Of a DNA stretch of 64,000 bases, positions 1-11,937 are shown in pieces. The position numbers were made by a program, and so were the translations under genes. The notes below the pieces were generated by a model. It was not told where the DNA came from and did not search any database. It worked only from the letters and a program-made list of their open reading frames with translations. How positions within the stretch are numbered: position 1 is the first letter of the stretch; each line of letters begins with the position of its first letter. Source of the stretch: Montifringilla adamsi. Its lineage: Eukaryota > Chordata > Aves > Passeriformes > Passeridae. The DNA lies in assembly GCA_017590115.1 (NCBI GenBank), contig JAGGNK010015225.1:1501656-1565655 (forward strand). The letters are read 5' to 3'.

Positions 1-412
1 TTCCCAGAATGACTGGGTTGGGAGAGACCTTGCAGCCCATGGAGTCCAGCCCAGCCCAACCCCTCAGCCAGAGCCTGGCACCCAGTGCCACATCCAGGCT
101 TGTTCAACACCCCCAGGGATGGTGACTGCACCACCTCCCCGGGCAGCCATGGCAGAGCTTTATCCCCCTTGCTGGAAAAGCTTTTTCCTGACAGCCAACC
201 TGAATTTCCCTTGGCACAGCTCGGGACTGTGTGCTGTGGCTGTGTCAGTGCTGCTGGAGAAAGAGCCCAGCCCAGCTGAGCACAGGCACCTTTCAGAGCT
301 GTGCAGAGTGCTGAGGGCAGCCCTGAGTCTCCTTTTCTGCAGGTGAGCACCCCCAGCTCCCTCAGGGCTTCCTCTCAGGGTTGGTGTTCCCAGCCCCTCT
401 CCAGCCTCCTCT
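1..412 (-). mobile_element. CR1 LINE 3' fragment, cut by window edge
   Basis: The reverse complement ends in a CR1 tail (aggtctctcccaacccagtcattc). Upstream of that it has the usual block of heavily G-rich 3' sequence, including a 'ggaggtggtgcagtcacc' stretch. The 3' end lies at about base 7. The 5' truncation is near 412, where it abuts a second CR1 in the opposite direction. It is diverged from the young copies at 24-48 kb, so it is probably an older subfamily. No coding capacity remains. Confidence 0.85.
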
Positions 413-632
413 AGATGTGCTCGAGCATCTGAATGTCATTCCCAAGCTGAGGGGCCCAGCCCTGAGCAGAGCCCAGAGGGGCTGGAGTCTCCTCCCTGGG
501 GACATTCCAGAGGCACCTGGACACTGCCCTGTGCCCTGGGATGGCCCTGCTGGAGCAGGGAGTGGGACCAGTGACCCACTGAGGTCCTTTCCAACCTCAC
601 CCATCCTGGGATTCCGTCTCTGGAATAACAGA
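413..632 (+). mobile_element. CR1 LINE 3' fragment
   Basis: A + strand CR1 tail: 'gaggtcctttccaacctcac' followed by 'ccatcctgggattccgt'. It lies 5'-to-5' against the preceding minus-strand copy. Both copies keep their own 3' ends, so two separate insertions fit better than one inverted insertion. Confidence 0.8.
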
Positions 633-2385
633 CTGTGCTGTTCTGTGCATTGTTCCCATCTTTATTATTTCTCTGTGACTTAATTTGTAAGTGAAGCATT
701 TTGGTGCAGAACACAAAAATAATTCACCACCACCAACTTCGTACATGATTTCTCTCTCTGACTTAAACCAACCTCAAGATATTCCGAACTTCAACTTTCA
801 CGTTAAAATGAGGATGAAAATGAATTCCTTGCAATCTTTACTTCCTAATTAGTTCCCTGGAAGAGGGAAGTGCTTGGAACTCTATTAATGGTCATGGCTG
901 GGGCATGTGTTTGTAAAAATGAGATGATGCTTTGCAAAATGAATTTCCATGTAAATATCTGACGCTTAATTTGTGTCTCTTAACCCTGATTGAGGAATTT
1001 TGTGGGGCTTTTGGTATTTTATGTATCTGGGGGGAAAAAAATGTCTCAACAAAAGGCCCTTTCTTGCTTGATAAGTGAAGAAACCAGATGTTTGTTCAGA
1101 GGTGTGATTAGGAGCCCGGGTGCGCTCCTCTCACAAACACCTCAGGTCTCACTTGGAGTTTCAATGGACCAGTTTGGCATTATTCCATCAATCCCAGCAA
1201 AACTTCTCTCTGCTGTCCCATTGTCTCTGTCATTATATCCTGCCTTGCTGCTGGAATATTCTCCCAGAGCCTCTCTGGAAAATAGTATAGAGTATTACAG
1301 AGAAAAGCCAGGGGTGGGGTTTATTAAAATATTTATAGCTCATTATCATTCTTGTTGTTTCAACAACTCATTTTGTGTATAGAAGTTGATGTAATTGATT
1401 TTATTGGTTTTTCCATGATTCTTTATCAGAGCCTACGGTTTTATCCAGAATTTTTGACCAGTTAACACATTTGTGTGTCTGAACTCTTCACACCACGGGG
1501 CTTTGTGTTTTCATTGGTGTGGGCATTTTGGGTGGGGGTATCCTGAGCCACTGGACTGGGTAAAAATGCTCCTGTGCCACCTGCACACCTCAGATCCACA
1601 TGGTCTCCTGCAGCTACCAAGTGTTTGTGTCTCTAAAGGCTTTATTTTTATGAGTTTTGTTACTGGAGGATCCAATTTAGAAATTTAACAAAAAGTCACC
1701 TGCTGGAGCTTGGCCTTTACCTTTGTATGACAAAAGATGCTTTTCCTATTTCAGGTGCTGCAGCTACAAAGCAGAAAGGGGAGAATGACTTTATTTTTCC
1801 TTCTGTTGAGTGGTTATAGAGATCTGAAATACAGAGATAAATCCTGCTTGGGGCAGGAAAAAATATGGCATCTCTTGTCCGGGAACTTGAGGAGCAAATC
1901 CTCCATTCCCAGTTAAAAGTTGCTACAAAAAGGGAGATGAAGGAGTTCCAGGATTCAGAATTGTGTCCTTCTCTGCCTCTGCTTTGACTCCTTTGGAAAA
2001 CAGGAGTCCTTGCATAGAAAACTTGGTAAAATAGTAAAGAATTATTTGTAGTAGTTCAACCATCTGTCATGAAGGAGTGGTTTTTGCGCACTCAAAGAAT
2101 CACCATCAAAGGTATCAACCCAAAATGATACAATCTGAATTCATAAAAATGGGAATGGACATTTAGGGTTTACTCTAGTACTCTGGATGAAACAGCTGAA
2201 GGGAAATGGAGTTAGAATCTATTTGGAATGATTTCCACAGAGACCAAAAGGACAAGGCAGACCCTCCCAGTGGACAACAGTTTAAGGGAATTCAGAGTGT
2301 GGATCTCATTAGGATGGATTTAACACACTGCCAGCAAATTCCTGAGGGTTTGCTGTGGATAGGGGATCTCTGCCATGGGTGAGGA
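633..2385. other. Unique sequence, no gene recognised
   Basis: AT-leaning, low-CpG single-copy sequence. The longest open stretch (990-1382, + strand, 130 codons) has no recognisable motif and no convincing splice sites. I see nothing else I can support here. Confidence 0.5.
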
Positions 2386-2804
2386 TGTATTGTATTTGTG
2401 GGGTGCCCTCGTGGCAGGGAGGAATGATGGATCTGACTCCATGTTCTCAAAAGGCGAATTTATTATTTTATGATACTATATTACATTAAAGAATACTAAA
2501 CTGTACTAAAGAATACACTTTATTAACACTTTAACAGAATGTTAAAAAGATAGTAAGAAAAACTCATGACTCTTTCTAGAGTCTGACACAGCTTGGCACT
2601 GATTGGCCATTGAGTCAAAATAATTCACATGAAACCAATGGAACAATCTCCTGTTGGATAAACAATCTCCAACCACATTCCAAAGCAGCAAAGCACAGGA
2701 GAAGCAAATGAGATAATATTGTTTTCCTTTTTCTCTGAGGCTTCTCAGCTTCCCAGGAGAAAAATCCTGGGTGAAAGGATTTTTCAGAAAATGTGAATGC
2801 CACA
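2386..2804 (-). mobile_element. Solo LTR, songbird-type family (copy A)
   Basis: The reverse complement starts TGTGGCATTCACATTTTC and ends CAATACA, so it has TG...CA ends. It holds an AATAAA-like signal (ataataaattcg) about 70 bases before the end. The 4 bases AGGA flank both sides (2382-2385 and 2805-2808), a possible target-site duplication; it could be read as 6 bases if the border is shifted. Two more copies of the same LTR lie at 15139 and 25515. No internal retroviral sequence is adjacent, so it is a solo LTR left by recombination. Confidence 0.85.
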
Positions 2805-3400
2805 AGGATGGATCTGTCCCAGGGAAAGAATTCCCAGCCTTGAGAGACATCTCAAGGGAATTTTGAAGCCTTTGGAGTGTGGTAGGTAAAGCTTCATCCT
2901 CCATCCAAGGTGCTATTTCTGATACCTCCTCTTTTATTGACTCTGTTCACATTCTCCTCAGCCAGGAGTGATTAAAACCAAGTTAATTGGAATACTATGT
3001 TCTCCTGGTTTAATAGTGCACTGTGAACCTACTAGTAAAAGCCTGAAGAAAATAGATTTTAGTTGAAAATTTATTTTATTTCTTTTCTATTTTTTAATCC
3101 CATGCTATAATAGCACAATCCCTATCACTAAAAAAAAAAATCTTAAAATGTAATTAGTGTAATTTATCCAGGGGACACTTGGTTTCCCCTCTTTTCATTA
3201 GTAAAACTCAGTCCCAGGCTGCCTTTCTGGCCTGGTTTAGTAATTGAATCTGATCTCTCAGGGTTAGACAAAATCTGCTTTAGGTGGGAACCACAATGAT
3301 TGTGGGGTGTTTTTTTGTTGTTGTTGTGGGGTTTTTTTGTGGGTTTTTTTTTTTTTTAATGTTTTTGTTAACTGTAGTAGCTACAGAAAATCAGAGAGAG

Positions 3401-3475
3401 AACCATGGAAGGGTTGGTTGGAAGAGACCTTAAAGATCATCAAGTTCCAACCCCTGGCATGAACAGGGAACTCAT
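3401..3475 (-). mobile_element. CR1 3'-end scrap
   Basis: Short minus-strand CR1 tail: 'aagggttggttggaagag' then 'accttaaagatcatc'. Only the last ~75 bases are present. It is old and diverged. Confidence 0.7.
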
Positions 3476-3917
3476 AAAATCACATGGAATTAAATCAAAG
3501 ATGGAGAGTAGGAATTAATTTCCCTCCTTTCCCACTGGAATAAAGGAAATCCCCATCAATCCCAGCTGATTTCGTGTTTTTTCACTGGTCTGGGAGGTTT
3601 TCTTTGTAATGTTCTGAGCAAAGCCCTGTTGGGTTGCTGTGTTGGATGATGCATTAGCCAGTTCTTTCTCAGCTTGTAGGAAATCACTTGTGTTGGGGTA
3701 CAGCCATAAATACCTTATTGCCAGGACCAAAAATACTTCATTTTATCTTTATTTTTTCAGTCTTTTCTCTCCTTACTGGATGTAGAAACTTCTGAATTAG
3801 TCCAAACCAAGCATAAACCATGTCTTGTGCACTGAGTCATTAAAACAAAGTTGGGCCAGACAATTGAATTAAATGTGGAGGAAGAAGATTTAAACCTCTT
3901 TCTCTCTGTTTTAATAG

Positions 3918-3940
3918 GAACTTGATGAAAATGACAGTGG
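3918..3940 (+). CDS. Possible 23-base micro-exon
   Basis: A long pyrimidine tract (ctctttctctctgttttaatag) is followed by 23 bases and then a good donor, gtaagc. The stretch can read ELDENDSG. Its length is not a multiple of three, so it would need frame-compatible neighbours, and I could not find any. The splice sites are good but such pairs occur by chance in 64 kb. It is on the same strand as the better exons at 50-51 kb. I present it only as a candidate. Confidence 0.2.
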
Positions 3941-4472
3941 GTAAGCAAATTAGAATACATTTGGATGAAGAAGTGGCAAGTTGGAGTGAGAGGTTGGGAT
4001 GTCTGGATCGGAAGTTAATGATGCAGTTGTGAAGCAGAATGAGGGGATGGATGTGGTGGATGTAATACCAGGGAAATTAAGCAGGTTAATTCCAAGCCTT
4101 GCTGCAAGATTTCCATTACTCTGCATTCTGAGAGCAGATTATTACAGTTATTTAATGTGTTTAACCCACTTAATGTTTTTGGATCATGCTTATGCAGAAA
4201 ACCAGAGGATGGAAGTGTTTAAACTTCACTCTTTTTTTTTTTGCAGAAAAAGGGATTTTGTTTTTAATTTGGAAATAGCCACATATGGCAGACTCAGTGT
4301 CCAGTTGCTGATGTTCCTGTGGAGAGCAGAGCAGGGTTTTAATTTGAAATATTTAATTGGAGAAAAGGGCTCTGCTTGGCTTCCAGACTGTTTTCCAGTG
4401 TGGTCTTTTTTATTTTATTTGTTGCTAAGCTTCCTCCTTTCCCTTTTCCCTCATTTCCTCCTTTTCTCCCAA

Positions 4473-4568
4473 GAGTTTTCAGCCTGGAGAAAACTCCAGG
4501 GAGAGCTCAGAGCCCCTTCCAGGGCCTCAAGGGGCTCCAGGAGAGCTGCAGAGGGACTTGGAGAAAGT
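4473..4568 (+). mobile_element. CR1 internal fragment
   Basis: Matches the CR1 internal segment seen in full copies: 'cctggagaaaactccaggga' then 'ggggctccaggagagctgca'. It lacks the 3' tail, so it is truncated at both ends. Confidence 0.7.
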
Positions 4569-5140
4569 GAACAAATCCTGAAAATTTGGATGCATACTTG
4601 AAGGTTTCGTTTCTTCACTAAAAGTAGAACTTGATTTTCAAAGTCACTTAATTGACCTGTTTTGCTTAAAAATGCTTCCATTTCTCCTCAGTGTCTCAGA
4701 AATATCCTCAACCAGCTCTTGGGCTGGGATGTTTGTGTTCAACTTGGCCTGAGCCCTCAAAATTTGGGAGGAAATAATTTTATTCCAGTTGTGGTGCCTG
4801 ATCTTTTAAGAAATACAGGGACAGGCTCTGAATTTCCCTGAGTGAAGGCATTGAGTGGTCAAGTCTTTCATGCAGCTTCATGTCCTGGAGGCCTCACTGT
4901 TTTTTGAGGACCCAGAAGTTGTTTGGATTGATAGACTTTGGAGACTGGGGAGCCTCAATAAATAGAATTGCATCTGCCTTGCTTTCTGTAGAAATTTGCT
5001 CAAAATCCAGGGTAATGCTACAACTGTTTTAGGTAAAAAGTTTTATATAAAACACATAAATATGCTTTTAGTAAGTTTTTGTCAGCATTCACAAGGGAAA
5101 AGTGGAGACAGCAGAAAAATAGGTATTTTTTAAATTGATG

Positions 5141-5182
5141 TTTTGGGCAAGAAATGGGTACTTTTGGGCAAGAAATGGGTAT
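5141..5182. repeat. 21-bp tandem dimer
   Basis: The unit ttttgggcaagaaatgggta plus one base occurs twice in direct succession, with one difference in the last base. Confidence 0.9.
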
Positions 5183-5509
5183 TTAGAGCAGAGGAGGAGA
5201 AGAGGATGTTGCTGGGCTGGCATGTTGTGGAGCACAAGCCTTTCACACTTGTGGTGTCTGTTCTGCTCTTCCCTAAAAGTGCTCTTAGGCAGAACCAGAT
5301 TTCTTCCCACAACGTGGGTTTCAGATTAAATTGAGTGGATATTGCTGTTAGGGGTTACTCAGGAAAACTGATCAAGAAATTATCTGTATTCACAGTTAAT
5401 TAAGTCAGGAGGCAGAGATGGTTTAGATGGCAGCAACACAGGTGCCTGCCTTGGTCTGGAATGATTTTGGGTGTGCCCTGAACCATCTCCAGGAGCACCT
5501 GAACTATTT

Positions 5510-5567
5510 AGGAATAACCTGATCCATGGAGGTGGATTAGGAATAACCTGATCCATGGAGATGGATT
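5510..5567. repeat. 29-bp tandem dimer
   Basis: The unit beginning aggaataacctgatccatgg occurs twice, with a single g/a difference (ggaggtgg versus ggagatgg). Confidence 0.9.
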
Positions 5568-7241
5568 AGGAACCTGCAGGTGTGCTGTGCTCCCAGTCCA
5601 TAATCCTAAACTGACACTTGGATTCAGTGTTTGAGCATGATCTTGGCTTTTCTCCACACCACAAATTAAAGGTGTTTGGGTTTTTTTAGGGTTTTTAACA
5701 TGAGATGGTTAGTTCTGGGCTTTGACAGAGAAATCCTCTGCTTTTTGAGCACAGCTGCTGCTGTTGGGTGAAGGTTTTCACAGATCAAACTAGCTGTGCA
5801 GAATTATTTCCCCAGTGAGACCAAGGCATCTCCATGCTTTCAGCCCTGCTCGGAAATTTCAGTGTATTGGAGAAGGGAAGTGCTATTAAAAAAATAATAA
5901 ATCTGTTCCTTGACAGGACTAGCAAATGTGCCTGGTTTCTGAGAAGCAAGAGCTGTGTGTATTTACTTGGACCTTTTCTATTTGGTGCCTGCTTCTGACA
6001 TTCTGGACATTTATGGATGTATTTGCTTTGTCTGGTTTTCTGAGGAGGAAGCCATCTGGTACTGTCAGTGTTATTGGATCACCCTTCCAAAAAGAAAAGG
6101 AGATTTTGCTTTTCATCCTCCATTTGAAATAGCGCATGAATTAAAAATAAACTTATTGAGAGACATAATACATTAAAAAATATATAAATATATATTGGGA
6201 AACATGATGCATTAGGCTGTTCACTTATCATGGATTGTGCAGGGGAGGGCACAAGCCAAGGAGAGAAGTTCAAACCTCACTTGGCAGCAAAATCAGACCA
6301 TGAAGTCCTGTCAAACACTGCACATAAGCAGTGCTGGGGACAGAGGGAGGGAAGGGGAGGCAAAGCTTTCCCTCAATTCTCTGCACTTCATGCTGGAGTT
6401 GAGCATAATTTCCAAGCAAAGGGCAAAACCCCAAACGTCTTCATCTTGTGTTTCTGACTTTCCTGGTGGGTCCTTCTCAGCTGGTTGCCTCGACAGCTTC
6501 TCCTCAAGCTGATAAATGAGGGTTGCATTGTTTTTATTACCCTCAATATGTTGTCTACTGTGCTGTTAATGCTCAGTGGCAGGAGAAATTCCTGCTCAAG
6601 CTCATGCAGGGAATCGCTGAAGTATCCAAGAGGCCTCAGAAGCAGATGTGAAGGATCTGATTTTCTCTGCTTGTTAACTCATATACAGAAGATTAAAATG
6701 AATCTTTTTTGCTTCACAAATTCTTGAGGGTGAGGCCGTGGGTTCATCCTGACAGCTGGCAGAGAGTCCTTAATGGAATTATGAGCCAGGCTGCTGCAGC
6801 ATCTCTCCCCTTCCTCCTCCAGGGCCACGTGCAGGGCAACGAGGTGTGAAAATTGGGAAAAATTCCTCTTGTCCTCATCTGGGTGCAGCACACTCCTTCA
6901 GAGAGGAGATGTTTTATACCTTTCTCCCAGGATTTACGTGAGCAGTGGGACACATTTTATGGCAAGTCCTGTCTTGTTTTTCTCCCTTGTGGTTTTTCCC
7001 CTTTGGGATGCATCTTGTCCTGCTAACCTGAGGAAGTGCTGACTCCACAAGCCCTAGTGAGGCTTTATCTGAGACTAGAACTTCTTTGTCATGTTCAGCC
7101 TTATCGTGAGGGCTCTTTTTGCTACCATCTTTTGTCCCTTTATCTCCCAGCTCGTGCGGTTGGGAGGAAAAAGTATGGTCAACCATATTTCCTCCTGAGG
7201 GAGAGAGCTGATGCCGTTTCCCTGTTGTCCTTTTGATGCTT

Positions 7242-7728
7242 TGTTGGGACTACCTAAAAACAGAGGCCGGGCAAAATTAAGGGAATAAAATGTGGGTATA
7301 TTTCTTTTTATATAATATATATATTTTTATATGTACAATTTATTTTTTTTTAAGGGCCTTCAGGTACATTTTGGGCAGATGAAGCCCACCTGGGGGCTAC
7401 ACCCAAAAAATGGACCAAGGGTCACAGGTTTTCACACTTTTATAAGTTTGGTCCATTTGCATATTGGGGTTAATCTTCCAATTACAGCTTCAGGTAATTA
7501 AGTCATTTACCCCAATTTTGCTCCCCTCTCAATGCACTTTTGTTTGCATTTCTCAGGGCCTGAGGCAGTGAGGTGTCCTTGATTCCCAGGCCTGGAGAGG
7601 AATTGTTGTGTCTGCCCAAAACGGGAAAGCAGCAGCTCACACTCTGTTTGGAGTTTTTAGTTGTACACTAAAGAACTGCAGGATTACAAATATATGAAAA
7701 ATATAAAAGCTAAAATCCTAAGGTGTCA
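7242..7728 (-). mobile_element. Solo LTR, ERVL-like family
   Basis: The reverse complement begins TGACACCTTAGGATTTTAGC and ends CCCAACA. It shares blocks with the LTR at 15884-16522: the segments around 'ccaattacagcttcaggt', 'gaggtgtccttg' and 'tgtctgcccaaa'. An octamer site ATTTGCAT lies inside at about 7456. The upstream (right) border is uncertain. The element may continue to about 7877, where the reverse complement reads TGTCAGGAACCCC; in that case the YY1 array next door belongs to it. The family name is a guess from general resemblance to songbird ERVL LTRs. Confidence 0.7.
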
Positions 7729-7755
7729 CTTTGAGCCCTGCGGTTGCCAGGGAAC

Positions 7756-7847
7756 GCCGCCATCTTGGGGCGGGGCCCTGCCGCCATTTTCCCTTTGTCT
7801 CCCTGTCCATGGGCGCCATCTTGGGAGGGGCAGTGCCGCCATTTTGG
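7756..7847 (-). promoter_or_regulatory. Four-site YY1-type motif array with Sp1 box
   Basis: Four same-direction matches to the YY1 core occur in 92 bases: gccgccatcttgg (7756), gccgccatttt (7780), gcgccatcttgg (7813) and gccgccattttgg (7835). Read on the minus strand they give AAGATGGCGGC or AAAATGGCGGC. A GC box ggggcggggc lies at 7767-7776. The patch is GC-rich and keeps CpGs while its surroundings do not. It sits directly upstream (in minus direction) of the LTR at 7242-7728. A role as LTR promoter or enhancer is inference. Confidence 0.6.
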
Positions 7848-8054
7848 GGACTCTTTGTTCTTGTGGGGTTCCTGACATTTAGTGGTTTTGTCCCTAATGA
7901 TTATTTACTTTTCCATTTTTGCCTGTTGCCATTTCGCTTGTTGTTTTTTCACTTGTATCAACTCATAGTCATTGCTTGTTGGTGGAAAGGGATTGGTTGA
8001 ATTTAAATTGAGGTAACTTTATTTTAGAGCATCCACCTCTTTAAATTGTCTTCC

Positions 8055-8378
8055 GCCAAGACAAAGGGCTCCAAAAGAGCTGGAGAGGGACTTTGGACAG
8101 AGGCCTGGAGGGACAGTACCAGGGGGAATGGATTCCTAGAGGCAGAGGGCAGGGTTAGATGGGATATTGGGAAGGAATTCCTGGCTGGGAGGGTGGGGAG
8201 ACCCTGGCATAGGGTACCCAGAGCAGCTGGGGCTGCCCCTGGATCCCTGGAAGTGCCCAAGGCCAGGCTTGGAGCACTCTGGGATAGTGGAAGATGTCCC
8301 TGCCCCTGCAGGGGGTGGCACTAGATGATTTTTAAGGTCCCTTCCAACCCCCACCGTTCTGAGATTCCATGAATCCCA
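8055..8378 (+). mobile_element. CR1 LINE 3' fragment
   Basis: A well-preserved 320-base + strand CR1. It carries 'ggagagggactttggacag', then 'agggcagggttagatgggat', then the tail 'aaggtcccttccaaccc' and 'gttctgagattcc'. It is truncated at the 5' end near a pyrimidine stretch. Confidence 0.9.
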
Positions 8379-9379
8379 TCACCAACCTCTAGGAAACATT
8401 TCCCAGCTTTGGGCAGTATTTTGATTTTTTTTGGCCACACAGATGTCATGGGAGAGGGAAGACTTCTGACTCCAGTGGTGGAAAAACAAACCAAGTGAAA
8501 TTCTCTGCTCTTTCAGACCTGACTGATGGCAGAGTTTAAATTTCAGGTCTGTATTGTGCCCTCAACACCTGAGTGTATATATTAAAAAAAAAATGAACCT
8601 ATTCAGTTGGTAAACAATGTTTAGGAGGAAAAAAAAAGCTGCTTCATTGATGTGTTCTGTGTATTTGTATCTTTGCATTGTGTACTCCTGTGTTCTGGGA
8701 CTGCTGGAGAAGATCTCAAATGCAGAGAGCACAAGTCTAATTATTTTGTTCACTAGAGGCAATAATTGGCTTGTTCAGAAGTAATGAGATAACTCAGATG
8801 TAAATTCGTTTTGGAGAGGGGGAATTTTAATAATGGATAATCTAGGAAATTATATCATGAATGAAAGAATATTTCTGTTTATAAAAGGAACAAGTAGTGT
8901 AACTACAGAAGGTTGGGGCCATTTCAACTCATTCACAGCTGGAAGGAAAATCTGGGTGATTGCTGTTGACTCCTCTGTGAGCTGGCTGCTCTGAGCTGGT
9001 GCAGAGGGGTTTGAGCAAGGCTCTTATCCTGTGAGTATTTCCAGCTTTCAGGATCTTCCCTATGGAGAGAGTTTAAGAGATGAACTGAATGGTGAAATAC
9101 ATGAGGGGCCACTGTAAGTGTAAACCTTATGAACATGTTCTGGTGAATAGAATCCAGACTTGAGCAGTTGTATTTTGATGTTTTTCCTTAATTTTTTTCC
9201 TTAGCATTCCTCAGAATATCCTTCAGGCAGTTTTGCTGAGCCAGTGTGTGTTTCCCTATACAAACAGGGTTTGCTGTTACAGCTCTGATTTTGAAAGGCT
9301 GGTCTTGACTTATTTAGTGTCACAGCTTTATTTTCCTGATTCTCAAGCAGAAATGCTCGGTGCTGATTCACATCCAATG

Positions 9380-9517
9380 CTGGCTTCCTCTGGAGCTCCT
9401 GAGGAGTCTCCATCCTTGGACTTTCAGCCTTGGCTTAGTGAGCTTTGCTCTGGTGGATGGTGTGGAACAAGATGGTCTTTACAGTTCTTTCCAACACAAA
9501 ACATCCTGAGATTCTGT
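9380..9517 (+). mobile_element. Diverged CR1 3' fragment
   Basis: Reads 'aggagtctccatccttgga' and ends in a mutated tail 'gtctttacagttctttccaa' plus 'catcctgagattctgt'. This is the 3' end of an older CR1. An LTR fragment follows within about 15 bases. Confidence 0.65.
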
Positions 9518-9529
9518 TGATGCCATGGG

Positions 9530-9626
9530 AAGGCTGAGCTAGGACAGTCCCATAATATGAAGCTCAGACCCACACAGTAAAGCAGCACAGAATGTGAAAA
9601 TATAAAAGCTAAACCCTGAGGCATCA
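9530..9626 (-). mobile_element. ERVL-like LTR, 5' end only
   Basis: Shares 'cccataatatgaagctcaga' and the terminal 'aaaagctaaaccctgaggca' block with the LTR ending at 39246. Only the first ~95 bases of the LTR (in minus sense, starting TGATGCCTC) remain. Confidence 0.75.
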
Positions 9627-9986
9627 CCGTGAACCTGCTAAAGCAAAATGTTGGTGCCCAGTGGTGTCCCCAGGAGCTGTAAAGATGAGGATGAGTTAGG
9701 TGGGCACTTTCTGCCCTCCACTTTAACTTTTAACTCTGACTCTTTTGTCTGTGAATTCAGGGAATTGAGCAGGGGGAAGATTTGAGATGCTGAACCTTGT
9801 TGAATGATCCTGGATTTAATCAGAGAATATTTGTTGGCTTTTTTGGCACCCTTCTGCTCCTTTCCCCTCACCTTGTCCTTTGTTTCACCCTCTCTGGAAG
9901 ATCTCAGTTCTGTGTCAAGCCCTTCTGGTTGGTCCTGTGCTGAGGAACTGCGGCTAATTTTAATCAAGCCTGAACTGTCATTCTGG

Positions 9987-10034
9987 TTCATCAATGTCAC
10001 ATTAGCGTCATTTCTCTTCATCAATGTCACATTA
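9987..10034. repeat. 30-bp partial tandem repeat
   Basis: The block ttcatcaatgtcacatta recurs exactly 30 bases later, after a short spacer. About 1.6 copies are present. Confidence 0.8.
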
Positions 10035-10779
10035 ACAGTAAACCCCAACTCCCTGATTATTAAAGTGGATGGAAATCACTGCTCTGTGTGTGGCCAAATA
10101 GCTGCTCATCAGCAGGGTGCTTGATGGGCCCTGATGGTTTCATTCAGGCCTTAATCAAGGACTCGCTGTTCTGCTGGGTCTGTCCTCGTGCTGTGGAGTC
10201 ACATTAACACCTGCACATCCTCCCTATTTCACATCTGGAACCAGAAACCTGGATTTCAGCTGAAGCAGTGCTGGAATTAACAGCTTAAGCCCTCGGTGGT
10301 AATGAGACAGAATTAAGAATTGGTGTTTAAGACTGGGAATATTGGGAAGGTGGGGAGTCGTTAGGGAGGGAGGATGAACAAATGTGTTTAGGGCAGAGCA
10401 CTGCCTCTTTATCCCTGGGATAAATCTTCACTGCCTCATTAACCTGGAGTTTGTTTGATTATTGTCCCTGTTTCTTCCCTTTTCCCCCGTGTTCTTTCCC
10501 TGAATCTCTGCCTTGCCCCATTCCCACAAGTTTGTCCCAGTTTTGTCTGGTTGCAAATACAGACTGTTGGTTGTGCCTGAATTTGTGCAGGGTGATCCAC
10601 ACTTGGCTCTGAAGATCCAAGGTAAAGCTTTGGGGTTTTAATCCAGACTGACCTTTGTTACTTCTGTGGGCTCTGTTTGTCCTTTTGTTTTCTCTGTGAG
10701 CAGACAAAAACTTGCACATTTCAACAGGTTGGGTGTTTTGACAGGAATGAGCATGGGATGTGATTTTGGAAGCACAGAT

Positions 10780-10842
10780 GATGCTCAGGTTGGAGCTAGG
10801 TGGTCTTTAAGGTCCTTTCCCAACACAAATCATTCCATGAGG
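10780..10842 (+). mobile_element. CR1 3'-tail scrap
   Basis: About 60 bases of tail: 'tggtctttaaggtcctttcc' followed by 'aatcattccatga'. Both ends are eroded. Confidence 0.65.
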
Positions 10843-11937
10843 AGTGCAAAGCATCACCACAAAATCTTGTAGCTCTGTTATTCCTCAAATCATTCCGTGC
10901 TCTGTTGAATTCCCTTGAGGTTTTTGCCTACCTGTGTGACCCTTTATTAAAGAATAATTTGCTTTTCCCCAGTTGGCACAAAAGATCCCAGTCCAGTGCA
11001 AGGAGCATTTTGGTAATTCATCAGTAATTAGCTGAAATTGGAAGTTAACCAGTAGCATAACAGGAGAGGTGACAGGATGAAGCTGCTCAGGCACCAAATT
11101 AAATTCCTCTGATCCCTTAAGTTTCCCCACATTTAGAACACTATGCTAGAATTCCATACAAATATCCATGGATGTGTGAGCATTTCAGACTCAGTAAAGG
11201 AGTAAGATTTGAGCAAAGGGGTTTTGATGCATTTTCTGCACTCCAGCCCAGGCTCTTTCTGCCTGAAACCCCTTTAGCTACTGAATTTCCAAGACATCTT
11301 TTCCCCAATTCCTGCCTCAGTTTCTGTGTGGAAAGAAAAAATTCTTTGCCAACAATTTTTGCCCAACTTTTAGTTGGTAATTGAGTCAGTCCTACCACAG
11401 ACTTTGCTGGCATTAGACTTAATTAGTGCCAGCCTCGTTAAAGGGAAGACAAAAGCCTGTGCTGTGGTGTTTGTCAGTGGCAGATCTGCTCTGTCAAGGG
11501 GAGTTACAGTTAACCTTTCGCTGTATGGATGGCAGCTAAAAGGTGCTTCCATCCTCTTCAGCTGTCTCCAGGCTGGTTAAAGGTCAGCATTTTGCTTCTG
11601 GCACCAGGATCCTGCCAGGGCACTCTTGTTTTTCCAAGAGCCCACCTCACCCAGGGTCTGGTTTCCAAGCTACACCCTCAAAAGACAATCAAAAAGCAAA
11701 TAAAATAAAGAAAATGCAGGTTCTATCTTAAAAACAACCCAGAGCACATGCTTTGGAAAGAACAAATTCCTGTGTGCGCTCTTCATTAGTGAGGCCTGGA
11801 TTTAATTGGACTCCTTAAACCAAAAGCCCTGGTGGCTTCTTTACTCTGGTGCCACTTGTCAAAGAATCCATTCGTTAGGAAGAAGCTCTGCTCCTTGTTT
11901 CCTCCTGTACTTTTCTCTCATTGGGGTCTGTTTTTAG

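Larger units (their letters stand above)
2809..7241. other. Unique sequence with two CR1 scraps and small tandem duplications
   Basis: Mostly single-copy AT-leaning DNA. The 200-codon + strand ORF at 3999-4601 runs into a CR1 piece and has no family motif, so I treat it as chance. The interval holds a possible 23-base micro-exon (3918-3940), a GT-rich T tract at 3310-3358 and two short tandem dimers near 5.1 and 5.5 kb. Confidence 0.5.

Noticed and set aside
3999..4601. 200-codon + strand ORF
   Set aside because: Crosses T-rich unique DNA into a CR1 fragment; no motif, no family resemblance and no splice context.
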